Shown: positions 37,648 to 46,508 of the stretch, piece after piece | Layout: the number at the start of each line of letters is the position of its first letter | Position numbering within the stretch: position 1 is the first letter of the stretch | NCBI RefSeq assembly: GCF_018918075.1 | Contig: NZ_JAHLPW010000002.1 | Coordinates: 62,001-126,000 of the forward strand | Length of the DNA stretch: 64,000 nt | Direction: 5' to 3' | DNA from: Virgibacillus sp. MSJ-26 | GTDB lineage: Bacteria; Bacillota; Bacilli; Bacillales; Amphibacillaceae | Notes under the pieces: model-generated | The model's database searches: none | What the model saw: only the letters and a program-made list of their open reading frames with translations | Told to the model about the DNA's origin: nothing | Program-made: the position numbers and the translations under genes

Positions 37648-38817
37648 ATGTTTAATTTAACTAAACAGGATCTCGAACAAAATAAAGCGATGAATACAGC
37701 AACAGAAATTTTTCAACAGCCAGAAGTATGGCAAGAAATGATTGATTCGCTTCTTGAAAATAGTGACTCAACAAGGGGCTTTATTAAATCAATCTATGAA
37801 AAACATGATTCTGTTCGCGTTATTTTCACTGGGGCTGGGACTTCTGCATTTGCCGGTGATACCCTTGTACCTGAATTAAGACGTCAGAGTCAAGGCCACG
37901 TTCAGTTTGAATCCATTGCTACTACAGACCTGGTTTCAAATCCAACTGAATTTTTATATAAAGAAACACCTACCATACTCGTATCATTTGCACGTTCTGG
38001 GAATAGCCCTGAAAGTGTGGCGGCTGTGAATCTAGGGCAGGATATTGTTGATGACTTTTATCAAATCAATATCACCTGTAATAAAGATGGTAAGTTAGCT
38101 GTTAACTCAAAAGATGATGAAAACAGTTTAACTATTTTAACTCCAGAAAAAGCACACGATCAAGCGATGGCGATGACAAGTAGCTTTTCAAGCATGATTA
38201 TCGCAGCTTATTTTGTATTTACACCGAAAGAATTTACGAAAGATACGTTTGCCCATGTGGTTTCAAATGCGAATCAATTAGTAGAAAATATTGGCGTCAC
38301 CCTTGATGATATAGTTGAGACAGACTTTGAAAGGATTATTTACCTAGGATCTGGTTTGCTTTCTCAGTTATCTCATGAAGCAGCACTGAAAATGCTTGAA
38401 TTAACATCAGGTCAAGTGGTTGCAGTACATGAATCTTCATTAGGTTTCCGTCATGGTCCTAAGTCTATTTTAAATGATAAATCGGCAGTTGTATTGTTTA
38501 TGTCTCAGGATCCTTATACTCGCAAGTATGATATGGATATATTAAGAGAAGTTACTGCTGACGAATCAAACTTAAATGTTATTGTATTAGTTGACCAGGC
38601 TGATGATGAAATTAAAGAACTCGCCAATTGGACGATTGAAGTAAACACAGAAGAAAAGACCTTTGATAGTGATTTCGAATTAGCATTACTGTACGTAGTA
38701 TTTGCTCAAGCATTAGCAATGAGAAAGTCTATACAACTTGGCATCACCCCAGATAATCCAAGCCCTACCGGTCGAATTAACCGTGTGGTAAAAGGTGTGA
38801 CAATTTACGAGAGATAA
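37648..38817 (+). CDS. agaS: AgaS-type SIS isomerase/deaminase (GalN-6-P to tagatose-6-P)
   Basis: This 389-residue protein has two sugar isomerase (SIS) domains. The first shows IFTGAGTSAFAGDTLVPEL and VSFARSGNSPESVAA, the second YLGSGLLSQLSHEAALKMLELTSG and ESSLGFRHGPKS. AgaS proteins convert galactosamine-6-phosphate to tagatose-6-phosphate with ammonia release. The glucosamine synthase N-terminal domain is absent, excluding GlmS. It joins GalNAc uptake to the LacC and GatY enzymes downstream. A deacetylase (AgaA/NagA) would be needed first but is not in the window. Confidence 0.88.
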   Translation: MFNLTKQDLEQNKAMNTATEIFQQPEVWQEMIDSLLENSDSTRGFIKSIYEKHDSVRVIFTGAGTSAFAGDTLVPELRRQSQGHVQFESIATTDLVSNPTEFLYKETPTILVSFARSGNSPESVAAVNLGQDIVDDFYQINITCNKDGKLAVNSKDDENSLTILTPEKAHDQAMAMTSSFSSMIIAAYFVFTPKEFTKDTFAHVVSNANQLVENIGVTLDDIVETDFERIIYLGSGLLSQLSHEAALKMLELTSGQVVAVHESSLGFRHGPKSILNDKSAVVLFMSQDPYTRKYDMDILREVTADESNLNVIVLVDQADDEIKELANWTIEVNTEEKTFDSDFELALLYVVFAQALAMRKSIQLGITPDNPSPTGRINRVVKGVTIYER

Positions 38818-38826
38818 TTTTCTTTA

Positions 38827-38866
38827 TTAAAAAATCAAGCGGTCAATAACTGCTTGATTTTTTAAA
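38827..38866 (+). terminator. Terminator after agaS
   Basis: TTAAAAAATCAAGC and GCTTGATTTTTTAA form a 14-bp perfect stem with an 11-nt loop. T- and A-runs on both sides could make it work in both directions. Confidence 0.8.
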
Positions 38867-38897
38867 TTTTAACAAGTAAATAAAGGTGGTTAGGTGT

Positions 38898-39761
38898 ATG
38901 AACATCAAAGCAATTGCATTAGATATGGACGGAACTCTTTTAGATGCAAATAATAAAATACATGATAATCTAGTAGAAATTTTATCGGAAATCCGCCGTA
39001 AAGATGTGAAGGTATTCTTGGTAACTGGTAGAACATTCGAGGAAATAGAGGAAATTATACCTGATCAGTTTCCGTATGATGGTGCAGTCACTTCTAATGG
39101 TATGGGATGTTATATCGGAGAAACGGAAGTCATGCAACATCACTTAGATAGCGAATTAGTGAAAGAAGTCATTCAGCTAGCGCAAACACATCAAATTTAT
39201 TATGAAGTCCATTCTATTCATGGGGGACGACACGCTCTAGAAGAAGATAAAAAAGTGTTACAAGCTGAAATGAAACAATCTACTCCAGACACATTAAAGG
39301 AAAATGAAATCCAGTCACGAAAATGGGCTATTAAATCTGGAATCAGTTGGGTTGAGCGCTTAGATTATAGTAATATCGTAAAAATATACTTCTTTAGCAT
39401 GAATTATGAGAAAATGAACAAATGGAAACAAATTTTAGAGGATGTGAAACAACATAAACCTTTTACAACTTCCTCTTCTTCTCTTCATAACGTAGAAATA
39501 ATGAAGGAGGGTGTCAACAAAGCTACTGGCTTAAGGATTTTGCTTAATAAGCTTAATCTTTCAGAAGATGAATTGATGGCCATTGGTGATGGAGAAAATG
39601 ATCTACCGATGTTCGAATTGTGTTCGTATTCGGTTGCAATGAAAAATGCGCCTGATGTGGTTAAAAAAAGAACGAGTATCGTTACTCAAGAACCTTATGA
39701 TAATCATGGTTTATATCAGTTTTTAAGTGAAATTACTACGAGCGGCTTGTTAAACAATTAA
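38898..39761 (+). CDS. Cof-type HAD-IIB sugar phosphatase
   Basis: This is a 287-residue HAD phosphatase. Motif I is ALDMDGTLLDANN (nucleophile D in DMDGT), motif II LVTGR, and motif IV GDGENDLPMFE near residue 230, with KEGVNKATGL before it. Such enzymes dephosphorylate sugar phosphates. In this position it may limit toxic build-up of sugar phosphates, an inference. The ATG at 38898 is preferred over the GTG at 38886, because AAAGGTGG lies 8 nt before it. It stands alone between two terminators. Confidence 0.85.
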   Translation: MNIKAIALDMDGTLLDANNKIHDNLVEILSEIRRKDVKVFLVTGRTFEEIEEIIPDQFPYDGAVTSNGMGCYIGETEVMQHHLDSELVKEVIQLAQTHQIYYEVHSIHGGRHALEEDKKVLQAEMKQSTPDTLKENEIQSRKWAIKSGISWVERLDYSNIVKIYFFSMNYEKMNKWKQILEDVKQHKPFTTSSSSLHNVEIMKEGVNKATGLRILLNKLNLSEDELMAIGDGENDLPMFELCSYSVAMKNAPDVVKKRTSIVTQEPYDNHGLYQFLSEITTSGLLNN

Positions 39762-39772
39762 TAAGTGAACTA

Positions 39773-39815
39773 ACATCGAACCTATGCTTTATTTGATAGG
39801 CTCGATGTTTTTTTT
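39773..39815 (+). terminator. Terminator after HAD phosphatase
   Basis: ACATCGA-A-CCTAT pairs with ATAGG-C-TCGATGT, with one mismatch, a 10-nt loop and an eight-T run. Confidence 0.8.
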
Positions 39816-39859
39816 ATGAATAAATCTATGACTTTTGTTTGAACGAACATATTTCCCTC

Positions 39860-39921
39860 TTGATTCAACCGCTTTCATATATTATAATTACATTGTAAAA
39901 CAAATTAGAACATAAAAGAAC
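39860..39921 (+). promoter_or_regulatory. Promoter, cre-like site and possible DeoR operator of lac/gat operon
   Basis: TTGATT (39860-39865), 17 bp and TATAAT (39883-39888) form a sigma-A promoter. TTCAACCGCTTTCA (39864-39877) in the spacer is a reverse cre-like site, TGAAAGCGGTTGAA, with two mismatches. Downstream, AGAACATAAAAGAACA (39907-39922) holds two AGAACA direct repeats, as DeoR/LacR-type proteins often bind. The regulator gene follows directly, so autoregulation is likely. Confidence 0.65.
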
Positions 39922-39937
39922 AGTAAGGAGGCGAGAA

Positions 39938-40696
39938 ATGTTAAAAGTAAATCGACAAAATCAAATTATTGACTTAATTGATGAAAAAGGTTTTCTGAAA
40001 GTATCAGACGCTTCCCAACTGTTAGATGTAGCTGAAATGACAATTCGTCGAGATTTAGTTGAATTAGAGGAAGAAGGGTTAATCGAAAGAGTACATGGTG
40101 GTGCGAAGAAACGACAAAAGAAAACAGATCAATATACCGAACTTTCTCATACGCAAAAAAAATCCCTAAATATTAAGCAAAAGAAACATATCGCCAAAAA
40201 AGCTGCAGCCTTAATTGAAGATAACGATATTATATTTATTGGATCTGGAACTACAACTGAGCAAATCTATGATTATATCAATGTTAACTCAGCAAAAGTC
40301 GTTACAAATTCTATTTCTATTTTTAACCGATTTAAAGAGGATTCTAGATTTGATCTAATTTTGATTGGTGGAAAACTTAGAGAAAGAACAGGTACATTCA
40401 TTGGGTACTTCACTAGAAAGTGGATGCAGGATATTAAGGTAAATAAGGTCTTTATTGGTACAAACGGGATTAAAGAAAATCACATAACAACAGCTGAAGA
40501 AGAAGAAGGTGTTGTGCAACAGATTATTTTAAAAAACTCTGATAGAAATTACGTCTTAGCCGATAGTACCAAGTTTGGTGTAGAAGCTTTTCAAGTATTA
40601 TGTGATGTAAATATTATAGATGCGATTATTACAGATCCAGAACTTCCACCAGAGTATGAGGTTTTTTATAAAGATAAATGTGACATTGTTAAATAA
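39938..40696 (+). CDS. lacR: DeoR-family repressor of tagatose pathway, LacR-like
   Basis: This 252-residue protein starts LKVNRQNQIIDLIDEKGFLKVSDASQLLDVAEMTIRRDL, the DeoR helix-turn-helix, with GLIERVHGGA closing it. The sugar-phosphate-binding domain shows DDIIFIGSGTTTEQI, VTNSI and NKVFIGTNGI. In lactococci and staphylococci LacR senses tagatose-6-phosphate. Here the gene heads lacA-lacB-gatABC-gatY-lacC with a gap of only 24 bp to lacA, supporting the same role. The symbol follows the context. AAGGAGG precedes the ATG. Confidence 0.82.
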   Translation: MLKVNRQNQIIDLIDEKGFLKVSDASQLLDVAEMTIRRDLVELEEEGLIERVHGGAKKRQKKTDQYTELSHTQKKSLNIKQKKHIAKKAAALIEDNDIIFIGSGTTTEQIYDYINVNSAKVVTNSISIFNRFKEDSRFDLILIGGKLRERTGTFIGYFTRKWMQDIKVNKVFIGTNGIKENHITTAEEEEGVVQQIILKNSDRNYVLADSTKFGVEAFQVLCDVNIIDAIITDPELPPEYEVFYKDKCDIVK

Positions 40697-40720
40697 TACC
40701 AATGATTAGGAGGCTTCAAA

Positions 40721-41149
40721 ATGAAATTAGTTATAGGCAGTGATGCAAAAGGTTTTGAGTTAAAAGAACATCTAAAAAGTTATCTTACTGATTTAGGATA
40801 TAGTGTTCAAGACGAAACACCTGAAGAAGATTTAGATTTTTATGATGCAACGACCCGTGTGGTCAATGTCATACAAAATGAAAAAGCAGATAAAGGTATT
40901 GTGGTTGATGAATATGGCGCAGGTCCGTTCATGATTGCAAATAAGCACAAAGGAATTATTTGTGCCAATACGTTTGATGAACATTCAGCATTTATGACTA
41001 GAGGCCATAATAATGCCAATGTTATTACAATCGGTTCAGGAATTGTTGGAGAAAAATTGGCTGAAAAAATAGCAGGAACATTTGTTAAAGCTGAATATGA
41101 CGGTGGCCGGCACCAAGTTCGTGTCGATATGCTAAATAAAATGTGTTAG
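40721..41149 (+). CDS. lacA: Galactose-6-phosphate isomerase subunit LacA
   Basis: This 142-residue RpiB/LacAB-family protein contains [36 protein letters not shown] and [17 protein letters not shown]. LacA and LacB form the heteromeric isomerase converting galactose-6-phosphate to tagatose-6-phosphate. The length is that of the streptococcal LacA. It lacks the cysteine-containing GTG loop of LacB and shows DEYGAGP instead, as expected. LacB starts 11 bp after the stop. Confidence 0.92.
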   Translation: MKLVIGSDAKGFELKEHLKSYLTDLGYSVQDETPEEDLDFYDATTRVVNVIQNEKADKGIVVDEYGAGPFMIANKHKGIICANTFDEHSAFMTRGHNNANVITIGSGIVGEKLAEKIAGTFVKAEYDGGRHQVRVDMLNKMC

Positions 41150-41160
41150 GAGTGAAAAAG

Positions 41161-41676
41161 ATGAAAATATCAATTGGTTGCGATCATATTGTAACTGAAA
41201 TCAAAGATCATTTTGTTAAATATTTAGAAGATAAAGGCCATGAAGTGATTGATAATGGGACTTACGACAAAGAGCGAACTCATTATCCAATCTATGGTAA
41301 GAAGACAGCAGATAAAGTTGTTTCAGGTGAAGCCGATTTAGGAATTGCAATATGCGGAACAGGTGTTGGAATATCCGTAAGTGCCAACAAAGTAAAAGGA
41401 GCTCGAGCTGCACTTGTGGGAGACGTCGAAACGGCCAGATATGCTAAGGAAAATCTCAATGCCAATATTCTCGCTATGGGTGGTCGAATTGTTGGTGTTG
41501 GCTTGATGGAAAATATTATTGATGTATTTCTCGAAACTGAATATAAGAAAACAGAAGAAAATGAACGAATGATTGAAAAAATCAATGCACTTGGTGGAAA
41601 TAAAGATCAGATAAATAATGAGCATTTTTTCGATGAATTTCTTGAAAAGTGGGACCGTGGGGAATACCACGATTAA
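41161..41676 (+). CDS. lacB: Galactose-6-phosphate isomerase subunit LacB
   Basis: This is 171 residues from the ATG at 41161, exactly the usual LacB length. A reading from 41143 would overlap lacA and place the ribosome site inside the gene. TTAGGAGTG stands before 41161. Landmarks are [44 protein letters not shown] and [13 protein letters not shown]. It pairs with LacA. Confidence 0.93.
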   Translation: MKISIGCDHIVTEIKDHFVKYLEDKGHEVIDNGTYDKERTHYPIYGKKTADKVVSGEADLGIAICGTGVGISVSANKVKGARAALVGDVETARYAKENLNANILAMGGRIVGVGLMENIIDVFLETEYKKTEENERMIEKINALGGNKDQINNEHFFDEFLEKWDRGEYHD

Positions 41677-41825
41677 TAGATGTTGAATAACAGAGATTGG
41701 GACAGAAGTATTTAGTTAACATGAAAGCGAAGTATTTTTCAAAGTGAATAGCACTCACTTAAAATTGTTCGTCATTTCATAACTAATATTTAGTTTTATC
41801 CTAATCTCATAAAGGAGGTGAGTAG
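41677..41825 (+). promoter_or_regulatory. Gap between lacB and gatA
   Basis: This 149-bp gap is long for an operon. TGAAAGCG at 41722-41729 is half of a cre box, but the other half does not match. No terminator or convincing promoter was seen. A strong AAAGGAGGTG site (41813-41822) serves gatA. Confidence 0.3.
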
Positions 41826-42299
41826 ATGGCAACTGTTCAATCCTTATACAATAAAGATTTAATTTTAAAAAGCGACGCAAAGACACAAGAAGAAGTTTTT
41901 AAAGAAGTTGGATCATTTCTATTAGATAAAGAACTTGTTAATGACGAATTTATAGACGCCATCATCGAAAGGGAACATAATTACCCAACAGGATTAGATT
42001 TAGCCCCTGTTGCGGAGGGTTTACCCAATGTAGCAATACCTCACACAGAGACAGAATACTGTAAGACGAAAGCGGTTGTATTTGTGAAATTGGCACACGA
42101 CGTTGCATTTCATAATATGATTGCACCTGATCAAAAACTAAAGGTTAATTATTTATTTTTTATTATCAATGACGAAAAAACAAACCAAACTAATGTATTA
42201 TCAAGTTTAATGGCTTTTATGACTAATGAAGAGAATATGAGAAATTTAGAACAAAAAGAAACAACTGAGGAGATTTATGAGTTTTTAATAAATAATTAA
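41826..42299 (+). CDS. gatA: Galactitol-type PTS EIIA
   Basis: This is a 157-residue EIIA of the fructose/mannitol/galactitol type. H73 in NVAIPHTETEYCKT is the likely phosphorylated residue. It receives phosphate from HPr and passes it to the EIIB encoded next. Sitting between LacB and the aldolase, this PTS probably imports galactose as galactose-6-phosphate, as gat-type systems do in some streptococci, although galactitol cannot be excluded. Confidence 0.86.
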   Translation: MATVQSLYNKDLILKSDAKTQEEVFKEVGSFLLDKELVNDEFIDAIIEREHNYPTGLDLAPVAEGLPNVAIPHTETEYCKTKAVVFVKLAHDVAFHNMIAPDQKLKVNYLFFIINDEKTNQTNVLSSLMAFMTNEENMRNLEQKETTEEIYEFLINN

Positions 42300-42319
42300 T
42301 ATAAAAGGAGAGATTTTAA

Positions 42320-42622
42320 ATGATTAAAATTCTAGCAGCATGTGGAGCAGGTATTAACTCTAGTCACCAAATTAAATCAGCAATTGAGGAAGAAATGAAA
42401 AAGAGAGGTCATGACGTCAAAGTAGATGCTGTTGTAGTAAAAGACATAAATAAAGATATGATGGATCAATATGATGTCTTTGCACCAATTTCAAAAATGA
42501 AGTTTAGTTTCGATGTTAATATTCCTACCGTAGAAGCAGGCCCAATTTTATATCGTATCCCGGCCATGGCGGATCCTGTTTTTGACGAATTAGAAAACGT
42601 TATCAAAGACTTAGAAAAATAA
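42320..42622 (+). CDS. gatB: Galactitol-type PTS EIIB
   Basis: This is a 100-residue EIIB. The phosphorylated cysteine is C8 in IKILAACGAGINSSHQIKSAI, the P-loop-like family signature. The spacing to gatA is 20 bp and to gatC 29 bp. AAAGGAGAG precedes the ATG. Confidence 0.9.
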   Translation: MIKILAACGAGINSSHQIKSAIEEEMKKRGHDVKVDAVVVKDINKDMMDQYDVFAPISKMKFSFDVNIPTVEAGPILYRIPAMADPVFDELENVIKDLEK

Positions 42623-42651
42623 AGATTTTCAAGAGAAGGGAGTACTAACAG

Positions 42652-44070
42652 ATGGATGCGATAATAAAATTTGCAAACGCTATTTTTCAGCCGATCATTG
42701 ATTTAGGTGCAGCACCCATGATGTTTATTTTGCTTACTTTGCTAGCCGTCGTAATGAGGGTTAAAGTAAGTAAAGCCCTTGAGGGTGGTTTAAAGTTAGC
42801 GATTGCTTTAACAGGTATTGGAGCTGTTATTGATATACTAACAGGAAATTTTGCTCCGGCCCTACAAGACTTTGTTAAGTCAACTGGGATTGAACTAAAC
42901 ATCACCGACGTAGGTTGGGCGCCACTGGCAACAATCACTTGGGGTTCAGCATATACACTTTTTTTCCTAATGATTTTAGTGATTGTCAACTTAGTATTAT
43001 TAGGTATGAATAAAACGAATACACTTGACGTAGACATATTCAACTTCTGGCATTTATCTATCATCGGTTTACTCGTCATGCATTATTCTAACAACCTATT
43101 AATCGCTACATTACTTGTTATTTTATTAGGAGTAATGAAATTTATCAATGCTGACTTAATGAAACCAACCTTTAATGATTTGTTGGATATGCCTGATGCA
43201 AACCCAACAACGACAACACATTTAAACTTTATGCTTAATCCGTTAATCATGTTATTTGATAAGATTTTTGAAAAAGTCTTACCATTCTTAGACAAGTATG
43301 ACTTTGACGCAGCATGGCTTAATGAAAAAATTGGATTCTGGGGAAGTAAGTTTGCTATCGGTATTTATTTAGGTGCGTTTGTAGGTTTACTAGGTCAACA
43401 ATCACCTTCAACTATTTTCACATTAGCGTTTATCGGTGGTACAGCACTTGAGTTATTCTCTATCGTTGGTACATGGTTTATTGCTGCTATGGAACCAATA
43501 TCACAAGGTATTACTGACTTTATGAGTAAACGTCTAAAAGGCAGAACTTTTAATATTGGAATTGACTGGCCTTTCCTTGCCGCACGTCCAGAAATGTGGG
43601 CTGCAGCAAACGTGTTAGCTCCAATTATGCTTTTCATTGCCTTAATTTTACCTGGTAATGGTATTCTTCCTTTGGGTGGTATTATCGCTATCGGATTAAC
43701 ACCTGCTTTACTTGTTGTTTGTCGCGGTAAAATCATTCGTATGATTCTTATTGGTACGATTATGATCCCTGTATTCTTATGGTCAGGTACTGCCATCGCA
43801 CCATTTGTTACAGATGTAGCAAGCTCTGTTGGAGCAATGCCATCAGGAATTGAAGGTGGCGCACTTATTACACACTCTACTCTTGAAGGACCAGTTGAGA
43901 AATTCCTTGCTATTTTAATAGGTAAAGCAACTGATGGATTTAATCTAGGACCAGTTCTTGCCGCTTTAGGTGCTCTAGCAGCATATATTGGCCTATTCTT
44001 CTGGTATGTAAAACAAATGAAGAAACGCAATAAAGTATACGAAGAAGAAAAACAAGCAGAAATGCAATAA
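42652..44070 (+). CDS. gatC: Galactitol-type PTS EIIC
   Basis: This 472-residue permease has about ten or more hydrophobic segments, with the GatC-like opening FANAIFQPIIDLGAAPMMFIL and the conserved block DWPFLAARPEMWAAANVLAPIMLF. A charged tail KRNKVYEEEKQAEMQ ends it. It forms the membrane channel of the galactose/galactitol PTS. No galactitol-1-phosphate dehydrogenase gene is present nearby, which favours galactose over galactitol as the substrate. Confidence 0.9.
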   Translation: MDAIIKFANAIFQPIIDLGAAPMMFILLTLLAVVMRVKVSKALEGGLKLAIALTGIGAVIDILTGNFAPALQDFVKSTGIELNITDVGWAPLATITWGSAYTLFFLMILVIVNLVLLGMNKTNTLDVDIFNFWHLSIIGLLVMHYSNNLLIATLLVILLGVMKFINADLMKPTFNDLLDMPDANPTTTTHLNFMLNPLIMLFDKIFEKVLPFLDKYDFDAAWLNEKIGFWGSKFAIGIYLGAFVGLLGQQSPSTIFTLAFIGGTALELFSIVGTWFIAAMEPISQGITDFMSKRLKGRTFNIGIDWPFLAARPEMWAAANVLAPIMLFIALILPGNGILPLGGIIAIGLTPALLVVCRGKIIRMILIGTIMIPVFLWSGTAIAPFVTDVASSVGAMPSGIEGGALITHSTLEGPVEKFLAILIGKATDGFNLGPVLAALGALAAYIGLFFWYVKQMKKRNKVYEEEKQAEMQ

Positions 44071-44170
44071 AAGATTTAGTTTAATAGTTTCTTAGTGTAG
44101 TTAATCATTTTATGTCTATCATGTAAACAACTAAAATAGTAACTTTATAAGTAACTTAGGAGTGAAACAC

Positions 44171-45028
44171 ATGGCCAATATTCAAAATACAAAAGATATG
44201 CTCATCAAAGCTAGAAAAGAAGGATATGCTGTTCCTGCTTTTAATATACACAATCTAGAAACCATTCAAACGGTTGTAGAAGCTGCCGTTGAAATGAAAT
44301 CACCGGTGATTTTAGCGGCTACGCCTGGGACGATGAATTATGCGGGACGTGCATATGTGCAAGCTATCGCTGAAGTCGCAGCTAAAGAAAATGACATTCC
44401 GATTGCTCTGCATTTAGATCATCATGAAACGTTAGAATCAATTGAAGAATCATTGGAACTTGGTACGAAGTCAGTCATGATTGATGGCTCGCATTCCACG
44501 TTTGATGAAAATATTGAATTAACGAAAAAAGTCGTTGAAGCTGCTCATGCCAACGGTGCAACAGTTGAAGCCGAGCTTGGCCGACTCGTTGGTCAAGAAG
44601 ACGATATGATTGTCGAAGTAGGCGACGCAATCTATACTGATCCTGATACTGTTGAGGAATTTGTTGAACGTACTGGCGTTGATTCACTAGCTGTAGCCAT
44701 TGGAACAGGACATGGTGTTTATGAATCAAAACCAAATCTTGATTTTGACCGCTTAGAAAAAATTAAGAATTTAGTTGACATTCCAATCGTACTTCACGGC
44801 GCTTCTGGTATAGCAAAAGAAGATGTACAAAAGTGTATTTCTTTAGGGTGCGCTAAAGTGAATGTGTCAACTGAACTCAAGATTCCATTCTCAAATGCTT
44901 TACGCAATCACATGATTGAACATCCTGATGAAACAGATCCACGTAAATATTTTGGACCTGCTAAAGACGCTATGAAAAAAGCAGCGATTGAAAAAATATT
45001 AATCTGTATGAGTGATGGCAAAGCATAA
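44171..45028 (+). CDS. gatY: Class II tagatose-1,6-bisphosphate aldolase
   Basis: This 285-residue class II (zinc) aldolase splits tagatose-1,6-bisphosphate to dihydroxyacetone phosphate and glyceraldehyde-3-phosphate. LHLDHHETLESI holds zinc-binding histidines near residue 83, VEAELGRLVGQED, GTGHGVY and LHGASGIAKEDV complete the fold signatures. A fructose-bisphosphate aldolase is possible by sequence, but the lac/aga context favours tagatose. The ATG at 44171 follows TAGGAGTG and is preferred over GTG at 44162. The classical lac operon uses the unrelated class I LacD here. Confidence 0.85.
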   Translation: MANIQNTKDMLIKARKEGYAVPAFNIHNLETIQTVVEAAVEMKSPVILAATPGTMNYAGRAYVQAIAEVAAKENDIPIALHLDHHETLESIEESLELGTKSVMIDGSHSTFDENIELTKKVVEAAHANGATVEAELGRLVGQEDDMIVEVGDAIYTDPDTVEEFVERTGVDSLAVAIGTGHGVYESKPNLDFDRLEKIKNLVDIPIVLHGASGIAKEDVQKCISLGCAKVNVSTELKIPFSNALRNHMIEHPDETDPRKYFGPAKDAMKKAAIEKILICMSDGKA

Positions 45029-45049
45029 ATGGAAATATTGTAATCTATT

Positions 45050-45107
45050 AAGGCAGGAACAATCATGAAGTGGGAAGCTGCTTGATGTATTATGTTTCTG
45101 CCTTTTA
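45050..45107 (+). terminator. Hairpin between gatY and lacC
   Basis: AAGGCAGGAACA pairs with TGTTTCTGCCTT over 12 bp with one G-U pair and a 31-nt loop, followed by a short TT run before AAAA. It is a partial terminator or processing site at best. Confidence 0.45.
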
Positions 45108-45170
45108 AAAATAAAATCCCTATGAGCAAAGATTAATTTTATTCTTACTTAACAAAAGAGGTGTCATTAA

Positions 45171-46103
45171 ATGATTTTAACAGTTACCTTAAATCCATCG
45201 GTTGATATTAGTTATAAACTAGAGAAATTTGATATTGATGCAAGTAATCGTGTAAAAGATGTATCCAAAACAGCCGGTGGGAAAGGTTTAAATGTAAGTC
45301 GAGTGCTCCAGCAGCTCGACCAAAAGGTTGGAGCAACGGGGTTCTTGGGAGGAAGTTTAGGTGCGTTTATCCGTGAAGAACTAAAGGTAAACGGCATTAA
45401 GGATTATTTTGTTGATTGTGATGGTGCTACCCGTAATTGTATTGCAGTCATTCATGATGGAGGGCATCAAACCGAAATTCTTGAAGGTGGCCCCGAAATT
45501 AAATCATCAGAACCACAAGATTTTATGGAGAAGTTTCGTTCGGCTGTCAAAGAATCAGAAATTGTGACGATGTCTGGAAGTTTGCCACAAGGCTTAGATA
45601 AAGACTTTTACAATAAGTTGCTTACGATTGCCAGTGAAAATGATACGCCTGTTCTACTTGATACTGGTGGTGCACTTCTAGAAAAGGCTTTGCATCACGA
45701 CGATAAGCCGTTTTTAATCAAACCGAATGAAACAGAAATAGCAGATTTACTAGGGAAGGAACTAACGACTGACTATGATGTTGTTGAGGCTTTAAAGGAT
45801 TCATTATTTGCCGGTGTTGAATGGGTAGTCGTCACCCTCGGTGCGGAAGGTGCCATTATTAAACATGGGAAAAATATCTACCGGGCATCGATTCCAAAGG
45901 TTGAAGCAGTTAATCCAGTAGGATCAGGAGATTCTGTGATCGCCGGCTTTGCGGATGGACTCTCGAAAAAACTTGAGCCACATCAATTGATTAAACATGG
46001 ATTAAGTATGGGTGTCCTTAATGCTATGGAAGAGAAGACAGGACATATTGATCCGGATAAGGTTGAGTGGTGTAAAGAACAATTGCAAATTGAGAAACGT
46101 TAA
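45171..46103 (+). CDS. lacC: Tagatose-6-phosphate kinase (PfkB family)
   Basis: This 310-residue PfkB-type kinase starts MILTVTLNPSVDISYKL, as in LacC and FruK. AGGKGLNVSRVLQQL is PfkB signature 1, and NPVGSGDSVIAGFADGL is signature 2 with the catalytic aspartate. It phosphorylates tagatose-6-phosphate for the aldolase encoded before it. The lac/gat neighbours decide between LacC and 1-phosphofructokinase. AAAGAGGTG precedes the ATG. Confidence 0.88.
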   Translation: MILTVTLNPSVDISYKLEKFDIDASNRVKDVSKTAGGKGLNVSRVLQQLDQKVGATGFLGGSLGAFIREELKVNGIKDYFVDCDGATRNCIAVIHDGGHQTEILEGGPEIKSSEPQDFMEKFRSAVKESEIVTMSGSLPQGLDKDFYNKLLTIASENDTPVLLDTGGALLEKALHHDDKPFLIKPNETEIADLLGKELTTDYDVVEALKDSLFAGVEWVVVTLGAEGAIIKHGKNIYRASIPKVEAVNPVGSGDSVIAGFADGLSKKLEPHQLIKHGLSMGVLNAMEEKTGHIDPDKVEWCKEQLQIEKR

Positions 46104-46125
46104 GCAAAAAATAACACTCTAAAAG

Positions 46126-46168
46126 AGCTTGAAAACTAATAAAGATTAGTTTTCAAGCTTTTTTTTTA
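46126..46168 (+). terminator. Terminator after lacC
   Basis: AGCTTGAAAACTAAT and ATTAGTTTTCAAGCT form a perfect 15-bp stem with an AAAG loop, then nine T residues. It closes the lac/gat operon. Confidence 0.9.
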
Positions 46169-46321
46169 GAAAAGAGCGGACTATATATTTAGAGAAAATG
46201 ACCAGCCGAAACATCCTAGTCGATTAGTCTCTCTGCATTTTTAGGTAGAGGACTTTTAATCTATGCCGTCTAAAGAAAGACCCAGTACTATATACCCACA
46301 TTTCTAAAGAGTCAAATAATT

Positions 46322-46385
46322 TAGCAATAAACATAAAAAAATCAACAACATCCTTATTGTGAAAGCGCTTTTATTTAGTTATCTT
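46322..46385 (+). promoter_or_regulatory. Putative AraC-controlled promoter with cre box (GH101 copy)
   Basis: -35 TTGTGA (46357-46362), 17 bp and -10 TATCTT (46380-46385) are in the same register as the importer promoter at 13910-13938. The cre site TGAAAGCGCTTTTA (46360-46373) overlaps the spacer and has one mismatch. Bases 46322-46370 match 13875-13923 at 42 of 49 positions with no gap. The remaining gap sequence, 46169-46321 and 46386-46495, shows no gene. Confidence 0.78.
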
Positions 46386-46508
46386 TTAATCTAGTGAGTT
46401 GCTCTGCAGATGGTGCACGCTGCAAATATTATTAAAGAAGGAGTGAATAGTAAATTTTAGAATGCAGAGCATGTTTAAGATGATTATTAATTAGGGAGGT
46501 AAAAATTA

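Noticed and set aside
43395..44030. 211-residue minus-strand frame over gatC
   Set aside because: It lies wholly antisense to a well-supported PTS gene and is rich in residues expected from reverse reading of a hydrophobic protein.
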